Source: Tolypocladium sp. Sup5 PDA-1
Lineage: Eukaryota; Ascomycota; Sordariomycetes; Hypocreales; Ophiocordycipitaceae
Length of the DNA: 64,000 bases
Assembly (NCBI GenBank): GCA_000750105.3
Contig: JPHH03000035.1
Coordinates: forward strand, 1 to 64,000
Direction: 5' to 3'
Of this stretch, positions 55,200 to 64,000 are shown piece after piece (the stretch's first letter is position 1; every line of letters begins with the position of its first letter). Position numbers and translations under genes: made by a program. The notes under the pieces were generated by a model. That model searched no databases, was not told where the DNA came from, and saw nothing but the letters and a program-made list of their open reading frames with translations.

Positions 55200-56876
55200 C
55201 AGATATTACGGACCACCCTGCGCAGCGCGGCGCATTGCCACACATCACTTTCACAGACGGGTAATGCGTGTCAAGTCTCAAGGGCCATGGCGTGGATCCC
55301 TGCGTGGATCCCTCAGGCGGCCGAGGAATGGGACTACGTACGAGCACCGAGTACAGTACAGTATGTACGGACTATGTTGGGGAGGATGACATCCGGCCGG
55401 GCCCATTGGCAGCTCGCAGGCGCGTACGAGTAATGCTACCTACGATGCGAGAGAGGCATGCCGCTGCCGTTGATACGGGGCAGAGGCATGTCTGCGCGGT
55501 CCAATGGCGTCGGATGTGTATGATTGTGTGATACACGCTTTTTTCGATAGTCGTTCCAGATCAGGGGCAGGCATGCTGGTTGCGCGTCGTGAGCATCGCC
55601 GCAGCCGCCACTCGGTGAGAATGTCATGATCCGCGATACGAGTAGTCCGTACGTAGCCTGTGCGTCTCGGGAGTGTGCCGAGGGCGTGGTGCAACGGCCT
55701 GCGACTTTGAGGAAGTTGCTCGGCGAGGCCGTCGCGCAGTCCTTGCGAGTTGGCAGCCGACCGACCTCAGGATGAGGTATTACTTTTTCCCTCATCCCGT
55801 GGTGGAAACGCCTGGCCAGGAGCCCCGTACTCGTACAGTAGGCTTGGACTCGCCCCGACCATCCCCCGACCATCCCCCGACCATCTCGTCCTGCGCCGGG
55901 ACCGGACCCAGCAAACAAACGGAGTGCGACGCTGACTCGTGGAGAATCTACATACTCGTAGGTCCTAGGGGCCCAGGGCAGGCTTGGTTGCTGAGGTCCC
56001 CGGGCTGTGGGCTAGCATTCGGGTGAGGCCGTACGGATTAGAAGCGTGTCCAATGGAGCGGGTGCAACGCAAGCCAGCTAGCCCACGGACACGGCAATGA
56101 CATCCTTTGGTTCGGTCGGGTCGAGGTGAGTGGCCCTGAGGGGGCTTGCTTTTGCAGGGCCCGCCGCCTCATTCCATCCGTCGGGCAACTCGTACTCGTA
56201 GGTAATACTGCTCGTATGTAATCCGTATGTACTCGTAGTCGGTAGAGTTGGAGTACCCGTAGTCTCATACTGTACGAAGTATGTACCGGCTGGTGCAGTA
56301 CCTGGCGCGCAGGGAAGCGTGCCGACTGGGACTCGCGGTGGGCCATCGCCATTGCGTGCGAAGGCCCCCAGGCCCACCGGGCGGGCTTCCGTTGCTAAGC
56401 CCAGGATCGCAGGTCGCAAAGGCACGACGTCGTTGGAGGCGCAGGTGCCTCGTCACGTGCATGGCTGGGGGCCTGGCAACCTGGGCTGCTTGGTGGGGCA
56501 TGGCAGTGGGCACTCGTGGCAGTGGCATGGCAGTGGCCTGGGGGCTTGATGATGGATGGGCCCGTTGAGCTCGGCTCTTGTCCACTCTCGACCAAATCCG
56601 CTCCCCCACCGCGTGCGCCATTGCCAATTAGACCGAGACGGACGAGACGAGCCCGGACCGTGGGGGCAGCAGGACGGAGACGAGACGAGACGAGACAAGG
56701 AGAGCGAGTCGAAGCTTCGGTCGAGACAGACGACGTTGAGCTGCGACGACATGTCGAAAATGGGCCACCTCCACTGCCGCCGCCGCCGCCGCCTCCAATC
56801 CCACTCCTCCGATCGACCCTCCTCCGCTCCGGTCCTTTCCCCGTGGCCAGCCTGAGAGCTCCACGCCTGTGAGGGC

Positions 56877-56922
56877 TCGTCGTCGTCGTCGTCGTCGTTG
56901 TCGTCGTCGTCGTCGTCGTCTC
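56877..56922. repeat. GTC triplet repeat
   Basis: About fifteen GTC/CGT triplets, interrupted once by GTT, lie in the probable leader of the Zn2Cys6 gene. Confidence 0.85.
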
Positions 56923-57578
56923 GACATCTTATACATCACTCGCAGCTGCTCCGGGCCCTGTCGTACACCTCCACCTGCGTCTGCACCTACACCTACTCGT
57001 ACACCTACATCTTCGCCTCACCTCAAAAAACCTCTGCTCCTCACTCTCCCGTCGCCCCACTGGTTCGTCCTCGCCTGCGACGAACAAGAGCCGGATCCTA
57101 CGTCCCTCCAACCATCCAACCATCCACCCGTCCACCCGTCCATCCACCCGTGAGCCGGCGCATCCAACCCCGGCGGGCGTGGCTGTGGCCCTTAACCTCC
57201 CCCCCGGGCAGAACTCCGTACTGCCTCCGCCGCTGCCTTTGCCTCTGAACATGGTCGACTGCGCCGCCAAGGCAAGGCTCCAGACATAATCTTGCCCTTT
57301 CACCCACCCACCTCACACGCGCTTGCTCGCGCACGGCTGGCCGCGGCGACGAATCCCCTGATTCGACTCGACTCCGACAAACACCCAAACACCTCCATCG
57401 CCCGTCGCCGTCCGTCTCCTCTGTCTCCTCCGCCTGGGTCGTCTGTGTGACAATGACCTGCGAACTACCTGCGCGCCTGCGACTCCCAACTCCCCCCCAC
57501 CGTCTCGGCTGCCTGGCCATCCGGCCGCCTCGACGTCGCGTGAGAAGCATCGACTGAATCCCGGCAAGACATCCTGCC

Positions 57579-60100
57579 ATGCATGCCTTTCCACCCTCGA
57601 CGGAGGCGGAAGCTGCCCCAGTCTCGTCCATGGGCACCACCCGCGGCGGCTCCTTTGACAACTCGCCGCATTCTCAGCACTCCCCACCGTCGCCGATGCA
57701 GCATCAGCACCACCAGCACCAGCATAACCAGCACCAGGCGTCCTCGTCTCATGGACAGGTGCCACAGCTGCAACACCAGCAGCAGCTGCAGCAGCACTAC
57801 CAATCCCGCAGCGTCAAACGCCCCAGGCCCGTCAAGTCGTGCACCGAGTGCCGCAAGCGCAAGCTACGATGCGACCGCCTGTTGCCCTGTTCACAATGCC
57901 AAAAGTCGAGTCGCATGTGCAAATACTCCGCCGAGCACGACTCGACGAACCTCTCCGACACGTCCGACGTGGATCCCACCGAAGCGAATCGTCCGCCCAA
58001 GCGCAGCTGTCCGCCAGGCTCCTCCGCCGGCGCGGGCATGATGAACAGTGACACCGCGCAGACGCCGGCCAAGAGTGGAGAGTCTCCGAGCATGCCTCTG
58101 CTCGAGGAGCTGTCGCTGCGGATGGAGCGTTTGGAGAAGCAGGTTCGCGTACGCAGCCCCGGGACGGACTTTAGCAGCGGTGGGAGGATCATTGCTGCGT
58201 CTTCGGACACCATCAGGGGCTTGACGGTGAAGCGCGGGGCTCAGGGAACCAGATACTTTGGGCAGAATAGCCCCCGTGTCCTGATGAATTTGGTGAGGGT
58301 TCCTCGTATCTCTCACATCACTAGCTGCCCAAATGCTAACATCTTCTCCAGTTCGACGAAGCAAAAGACTTCATGACTCAGCAGCGCAACATATACAGCA
58401 ATCCGGAGTTGTTCTCCAGCTTCAGGGCCCTGCATAGGAGCTTGCAGGACAAATTCCACAAGGCCATGACACCCATCACCGTCTTTGTGGAATCCATGAT
58501 GCCCATCCAGAAGCGAATGACGGACATCTTGCCCAAGAAGCCAGTGTGCGACCGCCTCGTTGCGTCTTACTTTGACACGTCCGAAACCATCTACAGGGTC
58601 ATCCACGTGCCGACATTCTCCGAGCAATACGACCTCTACTGGGAGGGCAAGCTGCAGTCAGAGTCATTCCTCGCACAGCTGCTGTCGGTTCTCTCCGTGG
58701 CGTCTCGGTTTGAGACAAAATCCAAAGGCCTGGGACACGAACACGTGGAAGGTGTGCATATTCCGACGGCCTGTGCCCTCGTTCGGATTTGGCTAGACGG
58801 TTTGAAGGGGAAGCAGCTTGTCGAGATAACGACCCTCCAGGTGGAGATCTTACTGCTTCACGCACAGAGGATGATTACGCCACGGGCCCAGGACTCGTGG
58901 ACCCAGCTCGGTTTCGTCGTTCGCCTGGCCATGACCATGGGACTACACCGGGACCCTTCCGAGTTCGAGCCTCGCATGCCCGTGTTCCTGGGAGAGCTCA
59001 GGCGGAGGCTGTGGTTCACCCTTGTTGACATGGATCTCCACATGTCGCTGGCCTGCAACTTGCCCTGCCTGGTTCGGGACGGCGATTTCTCTTGTCGGTC
59101 CCCTCGGAACCTCAACGACGCCGAGCTATATCCGGACATGCAGGAGCTGCCTCCGACGAAGCCGATCGATCAGATGACCGACAACCAGATGCAGGTGTAT
59201 GCTGCCATGACTCTGGGGGCGCGAATGCGGGTGGCGCCTCTGATCAACCGCATCGACAACATGCGCGACTACCAAGAGGTCTTGGAGGTTGGCGCGAAAC
59301 TGGAGCGGTTCTTGGACGACATCAACTACATTTTCCCCCGCCACGGTATCCTGAACGACGCTCAGAAGAGCAAGCAGTGGAGATCTCGCGTTATCCTCGA
59401 CATGAATGTCCGGCGGCCGCTGCTGGCCCTGTACCGCCCCCTGGCCATGGGGGTGCCGGATGTCCCGCCACAGATCTCCCGAGCATATCTGAGATCATCT
59501 ATGGTAATAATGAAATATCTCGACGAACTCGACCCCCTGCTGGCGCACTTCCAGGACGTTGCCGAAATGTACCATCAGATTCTGAAGCGGGACATCATCC
59601 AGGCGGCCTTGAGCATGTGCTTCTACATCCAATCCGTCGTTCGTCCAAACTCCGAGGGCTTGGTCCTGGGTCAGCAGGCACTGCGCATGTCACCAGACTC
59701 TTCGGACGACAACCCGTCGTACACGGCTGAGAACCTGGTGCTCTGGTCGCCGGCACGACTCATCACCACGGTGCAGAAGACGCTTGACCTGCTCATCACC
59801 AACATCACCGGAAGCGACACCAAGGACATTATTTGCGTGGCCATTGTTCTGGAGACGGTCAAGACCCCGGAGCCGAAGGCGCAGGAGATTGCTCGGAAAC
59901 TCTCCGGGGTCCTGGATGCCTGTCTGAGGGCATCCGACATGACACGGGAGCAGCTCCACATGCGTATGGACCAGTTTCAGTCCGATAATTACATGCACGG
60001 CCGGGCGTCGTATGGCTACCCGGGGAACGGTGGCAAGGGAGTACCGGGCGGCTCCATGAGCGACCTTGGTGGGTGGATCATGTGGGAAGGGTGGGACTGA
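57579..60100 (+). CDS. Zn(II)2Cys6 transcription factor with fungal-specific domain, 820 aa
   Basis: Two exons (57579-58292 and 58352-60100; 59-nt intron) encode 820 residues. An N-terminal His/Gln-rich stretch (about 40-75) precedes the binuclear zinc cluster at Cys 88, 91, 98, 104, 107 and 114 (CX2CX6CX5CX2CX6C). Basic residues sit between the second and third Cys. A short Leu-rich helix (LLEELSLRMERLEKQV, about 170-185) may be the dimerisation element. The fungal-specific regulatory domain follows: YFDTSETIYRVIHVPTF, LTMTMGL-type block RLAMTMGLHRDPSEF, and ELRRRLWFTLVDMDLHMSL. It is expected to be nuclear and to bind CGG-containing sites. The target genes are unknown; the neighbours do not form an obvious pathway cluster. 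The 5' leader appears very long. Confidence 0.92.
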
Positions 60101-61024
60101 CAGCCTCGCTTAGAAGTTTGAGGCTTTTGGCATGTCACTATACGACGAAGTGCATGGAGGCCCCCCTCCCTCCTCTTTGGTTGGTACTTTTTTTTTTTTT
60201 TTGCAGTTTCTTTCTCAATATGTTTTTACTTGTCTGCCTTTTGAGATGGATATATCCCGGCGGTATGCGCCATGACATGCGCGGTACTCGACGTTCCACT
60301 TTTGGCTATACGGAAAGAGATGGTGTATTGCACCCGGGTCCAGACCGGTGGCCTGACGGGCATGAGCGGGGCTTCTCGGATGACTGGGGTAGCATCGGAT
60401 GGGGAGCACGTTTGTTGCCGAGTTTAATGATTGTTTGAAAAATTTGGATAGGTACACGGCGCACGGCAGACTCGGGGAATGAGTCTTGGAATCAAAAGGG
60501 GGCCCTGTTATCGCCATGAGCGTGGCCCGAATCCCGTTAAATGCGTGATTAATTGATATATCTCTTATCAGTCTGCCAGCTGCCAAAAGGGCCTGGAAAA
60601 GGGATTCCTTTTATCCTTGCAGCTGTAGCCTGTGACCCCTATCCAGCAGTTGCCCCTATCCATGTGTGTGTGTTAGGGGCGTTGGACTTCAATTGTAGCC
60701 CCCAACAGCTCCTATTGAACCTCGAGTCGTCAATCCAACGAGGCTTCATTCTTCTAAGGAAGAATGCATCTAGCCATCGTCTTCGAATACAGACATACGA
60801 GTCATCAATGTAATGTGGCTGCCCAAGAAGGCTGCCTCGTCAACCGGTCTATCCGACACCTGTGTGGCTTCGGCTGCAAGCTGGTTGGATGCTCGATAAT
60901 TGATAACGACTGATGCCAAGTCAACTGTCTATGATTCCGTTTCCATGCCAATAACAGTGTTCGAAGAATACAGGAGATGATGATGTTATGGCAAGCGTCT
61001 CAGGCACAGCCCTACCGGGGCAAC
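60101..61024. other. Convergent 3' intergenic region
   Basis: This separates the stop codons of the Zn2Cys6 and NmrA-like genes. A run of 15 T lies at 60188-60202, followed by GCAG, about 90 bp after the regulator's stop. No gene is seen. Confidence 0.5.
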
Positions 61025-61822
61025 CTAATTTGTGATGACGGGCGACATACCATCCCACTGGGTCGACTCGGCCGCGCCAACCAGCCACCTCGCTACACTG
61101 CCCCGTGTGACGGTAGGATTCCAGCCAGCGCCAGATCCGTCATCCGGCAAGGCGCGGACATCGCTCGCCTCGCCGTCGAGCAGCCTCGCTGGCCGAGCCA
61201 GGACGAACGGGAGCCCGCTGTTTCGGACGAGGGCGTCCATGCTGTCGTGGTCCTGCAGGGTGACGCGCATGGTGCTGTGGCGAAAGACGAGGCGCATGGG
61301 CCAGGACATGGCCCGCCAGGAGTCGCCGACGCCCATGCTCGAGTTGACGACGATCTTGGGCGGCTTCACCGCCGGGGAGGAGGCTACGGGGCGTGCCTGC
61401 GGCAGGGCATGCGAGACGGCAGCGAGCAGGGTGCGGGCGGTAGAGGCGAGGAGGTCCGGCGGCGAGTCCGAGCTGAGCGGGGAGAAGGGGTTCTCGGACG
61501 TGCGCCGCGGGTTGAGGGCGGTGATGATGGCGGCAGGGGGTTCGGGGGTGGTGAGGGCGGCCTCGACGTCGGGCTGGGATGTGGGCGATCCTAAAGGCGA
61601 CGAACACGTCAGCTGGTTTTTCCTAGCCGGGCAGGGTGATATTAAGCATGAAAGACAGAGGGAGGGATACCGAGACTAACCTTTCAGGATGGTGAGGCGC
61701 GGGTGGGGGGTGAGCGAGGACGGGTCGCGGACGAGGGCGGTGACGGAGTGGCCCCTTTCGAGGGCGGCTTGGATGATGAGACGCCCGTTTCGGCCGCTGC
61801 CCCCGGAGATGAAGATGTGCAT
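61025..61822 (-). CDS. NmrA-like NAD(P)-binding Rossmann protein, 235 aa
   Basis: Two exons (61681-61822 and 61025-61590; 90-nt intron) encode 235 residues. The N-terminus MHIFISGGSGRNGRLIIQAA carries the atypical glycine motif GxxGxxG of NmrA/BVR-B type short-chain dehydrogenase relatives, followed by GHSVTALVRDPSSL with the Arg that usually contacts NADP phosphate. Conserved later elements are KIVVNSSMGVGDSW and GLPFVLARPARLLDG. The usual YxxxK catalytic pair of classical SDRs is not seen, as is normal for this branch. Members are redox sensors or reductases; the substrate is unknown. The exon 1 start is the only ATG that places the glycine motif at the N-terminus. The gene is divergent from the thiolase gene. 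Confidence 0.87.
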
Positions 61823-62923
61823 TTTCGGGTAAGTCCCGTTCTGCGTGCTGGGAAAAGGGGGTCGATGGCGTCGGGGTGTTGGCGGGACGAGGTGCTTCGG
61901 TATTAGCTGGACGGCAACGCAAGCACGGAAGAGGACTCTTTGAAAATGACTCGACTGTGAGATGTCTATTGAGGAATTGGAAAGCGCCTCCAGACTCGTG
62001 AGCCCGCCCCCCTTTTATATACCAACTCGGCCAGGGCGGCGAAGCGCGAGAGTTTCGGAGCTGGAGCTGTCAGTTGCTCCACTCGGCCGATACACGTTCG
62101 CGTCCGGAGCCGGGACTCGGCCGGGTCGGGGCTGGGGAGGGGCCACGCCACGGGCTGTGGGGCTTACAGGTCCGAAGCCCTGGACAGCATGATCCCTGCG
62201 CCTGTTGGGCCTCGACCTTCGGGGGGGGCTGCTGACGAAGCGGCGGGCACGGCAAATGAATTGTGCGCTCCGGCATTGCATGTGCTACCTACGAAGGGCG
62301 GAGTACGGAGTGCCCACATGATGGACATGAATTCGCCCGTGGCGGTGGCGGACACTTGACAGCCGTCGACAGGGCGGACCGGACGAAAAGACTCGGGGCA
62401 GTTGCACCGACTCTCCGGGGTCCGCGTCGCCGGGGTTGTGACTTTGGCAGCGGCTGTTGCAGCACCAAGGGCTGCTGAAACCAACCCCGGAGCCCGGCTG
62501 CACGATTCGCCGTTCCAGAAGGGTCGGTGCCTCGGCACGTTGCACCACTGACGCCGCGACGTGAGCCCCCGCAAATGGCCCTGTCGGTTCAAGTTGGGGG
62601 GGCTTCCCTCCCCAGCGCCTGTGACGACGTCCACTGAAAGACCTCGGTATTTCCAGGGCTGGTCCCCCGCATCCCCCGGATAGCCGCCGCGGGAGGAATA
62701 AATAATCGATCTGGGGTTTGGTTCCAGCAGGGAAAGGGCTTTCTTGTCTCGGCTTTTGTTGCTGTTCCTGGAAAGCGTTCTTTGGGCGATACTCGGATTG
62801 TGGACTGACCGCCTTCACTGTTCAACGCCACCAACGCCAACAACCAACGCCTGAGATATTTGCTCGACGACAACTCGCCAAAGACACGCAGACCAGGCCG
62901 CAGACTCACACCGCACCGCCATC
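61823..62923. other. Divergent promoter region, NmrA-like / SCP-x thiolase
   Basis: About 1.1 kb separates the two start codons. It contains a GGAGTACGGAGTGCCC motif near 62300, two CCTCGG boxes and an AATAAATAATCGAT element at about 62697-62710. No coding region is seen. Confidence 0.5.
62530..62647 (+). promoter_or_regulatory. Two CCTCGG boxes upstream of the thiolase gene
   Basis: CCTCGG occurs at 62530-62535 and 62642-62647, 394 and 282 bp before the thiolase ATG. In Aspergillus this hexamer is the core site of the FarA/FarB regulators of fatty-acid use and peroxisomal beta-oxidation. About one chance occurrence is expected in 1.1 kb at this GC, so the match is suggestive only. Confidence 0.35.
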
Positions 62924-64000
62924 ATGTCGGCCAGAAAGCAAAAGTCGCCCGTCTACGTCCTCGGCGTGGGCATGACCAAGTTCATCAAGCCCCGCGGCAA
63001 GGTCGACTACACCGAGCTCGGCTTCGAGGCGGGCGTCAAGGCGATGCTCGACGCGCAGATCAACTACGACGACGTCGACCAGGGCGTGGCCTGCTACTGC
63101 TACGGCGACAGCACCTGCGGCCAGCGCGTCTTCTACCAGTTCGGCATGACCAAGATCCCCATCTACAACGTCAACAACAACTGCTCCACGGGCAGCACGG
63201 GGCTGGCCATGGCGCGCACCTTCATCGCCAGCGGCGCCGCCGACTGCGTCATGGTCGTCGGCTTCGAGAAGATGATGCCCGGCAGCCTGCAGAGCTTCTT
63301 CAACGACCGCGAGAGCCCGACGGGCACCACCGTGGCCATGATGATCGACACGCGCGGCATCGAGGCCGCCCCCGGCGCCGCCCAGATGTTCGGCAACGCC
63401 GGCCGCGAGTACATGGAGAAGTACGGCGCCACGCCCGAGGACTTTGCCGAGATTGCGCGCGTCAACCACGCCCACTCGCCCAAGAACCCCTACTCGCAGT
63501 TCCAGGAGGTGTACACGCGCGACGAGATCCTCGCCTCCAAGCAGATCTTCGACCCGCTGACCAAGCTGCAGTGCTGCCCGACGTCCGACGGCGGCGCGGC
63601 GGCCATCCTCGTGTCGCAGGCCTTCCTCGACGCGCGGCCGCACCTCAAGGAGCAGGCCGTGCTGGTCGCGGGCCAGTGCCTCGCGACGGACGCGCCGAGC
63701 CTCTTCTCGCGCAGCTCCATCGACCTCATGGGCTACGAGATGACGCAGCACGCCGTCAAGACGGCCATGGGCGAGGCGGGCATCACGCCGCGCGACGTGC
63801 AGGTCGTGGAGCTGCACGACTGCTTCAGCGCCAACGAGATGGTGGCCATTGACGCGCTGGGCCTCAGCGACAAGGGCAAGGCGCACGAGCTGGTGCGCGC
63901 CGGCGACATCACCTACGGCGGGCGCTACGTCATCAACCCGTCGGGCGGGCTCATCTCCAAGGGCCACCCGCTGGGCGCGACGGGCATCGCGCAGTGCGCG
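62924..64000 (+). CDS. SCP-x / SCP2-type peroxisomal thiolase (3' truncated by window)
   Basis: The frame is open for 359 codons with no intron and runs off the window end. The sequence starts MSARKQKSPVYVLGVGMTKF and has the hallmarks of the SCP-x thiolase family: the nucleophilic Cys 87 in NNNCSTGSTGLAMA, VVELHDCFSANEM near residue 300, and the C-terminal SGGLISKGHPLGATG with the catalytic His near 352. Animal SCP-x cleaves branched 3-oxoacyl-CoAs in peroxisomes. Whether this gene also encodes the SCP2 lipid-binding domain and a PTS1 signal cannot be seen. Codon use is extremely GC3-biased, which suggests high expression and also creates a long open frame on the opposite strand that I consider a shadow. 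Confidence 0.92.
   Translation, partial: MSARKQKSPVYVLGVGMTKFIKPRGKVDYTELGFEAGVKAMLDAQINYDDVDQGVACYCYGDSTCGQRVFYQFGMTKIPIYNVNNNCSTGSTGLAMARTFIASGAADCVMVVGFEKMMPGSLQSFFNDRESPTGTTVAMMIDTRGIEAAPGAAQMFGNAGREYMEKYGATPEDFAEIARVNHAHSPKNPYSQFQEVYTRDEILASKQIFDPLTKLQCCPTSDGGAAAILVSQAFLDARPHLKEQAVLVAGQCLATDAPSLFSRSSIDLMGYEMTQHAVKTAMGEAGITPRDVQVVELHDCFSANEMVAIDALGLSDKGKAHELVRAGDITYGGRYVINPSGGLISKGHPLGATGIAQCA

Larger units (their letters stand above)
53695..57578. other. 3.9-kb gene-free interval upstream of the Zn2Cys6 gene
   Basis: No supported coding region. It holds a 13-bp tandem repeat (53972-54032), a GGCA-rich microsatellite (54526-54616), a GGACGT hexamer repeat (55170-55199), a GACGA repeat (56678-56697) and a GTC triplet run (56877-56922). 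Between about 54185 and 56290 there is a dense cluster of GTAC-centred motifs. From about 56700 to the start codon the DNA is C-rich and probably the long 5' leader of the regulator gene. Confidence 0.55.

Noticed and set aside
62906..63967. 353-codon open frame on the minus strand opposite the thiolase gene
   Set aside because: Its translation is rich in Val, Arg, Ala and His with no domain. It mirrors the strong GC3 bias of the thiolase exon on the other strand.

Overview
The window is nuclear DNA of a filamentous ascomycete. The protein families, the short introns (mostly 52-80 nt, GT..AG with a CTRAC-like branch site), the high GC, the pyrimidine-rich leaders and the Zn2Cys6 regulator all fit Sordariomycetes. 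Hypocreales is my best guess from general similarity; I could not test it. There are no operons, no transposon ORFs, no CRISPR and no recognisable tRNA or rRNA gene.

Layout. 0.5-1.0 kb: a small conserved protein of unknown function. 1.0-8.3 kb: 7.3 kb without a supported gene. 8.3-13.4 kb: a very large WD40/helical/disordered protein. 14.9-19.2 kb: a compact housekeeping block holding the PIG-H/Gpi15 subunit of GPI-anchor synthesis, tRNA pseudouridine synthase Pus3/Deg1, an atypical small GTPase and RNA polymerase III subunit Rpc17. 20.5-21.9 kb: PRPP synthetase with a large insertion. 23.1-27.0 kb: a PARP-E2 fusion. 28.4-30.3 kb: a type II membrane protein resembling a glycosyltransferase. 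30.7-31.7 kb: a small SET protein. 31.7-36.9 kb: mostly gene-free. 37.0-40.1 kb: a large disordered protein. 41.3-45.7 kb, all on the minus strand: ribosomal protein uL24 (RPL26), Cox11 and a COG2907-type flavoprotein. 46.9-53.7 kb, all on the plus strand: SNARE Vti1, the P-body protein Scd6/Lsm14 and the ribosome-quality-control factor Rqc1/TCF25. 53.7-57.6 kb: gene-free, rich in repeats and GTAC-type motifs. 57.6-60.1 kb: a Zn2Cys6 factor. 61.0-61.8 kb: an NmrA-like Rossmann protein. 62.9 kb to the end: an SCP-x/SCP2-type thiolase cut by the window edge.

Almost all genes needed intron splicing to read correctly. I rebuilt the exons by hand from GT..AG sites, reading phase and family motifs, and give the joins in each entry.

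The most interesting signal is non-coding. The unusually long third intron of the Scd6 gene carries a complete C/D-box snoRNA signature: a terminal stem, a C box, a D box and a 12-nt guide complementary to a universally conserved stretch of 18S rRNA. By the box D+5 rule the target is the adenosine methylated by yeast snR52 and human U83. Other notable points are the PARP-E2 fusion, a GTPase without the DxxG motif, and a conserved polybasic tract in Rqc1.
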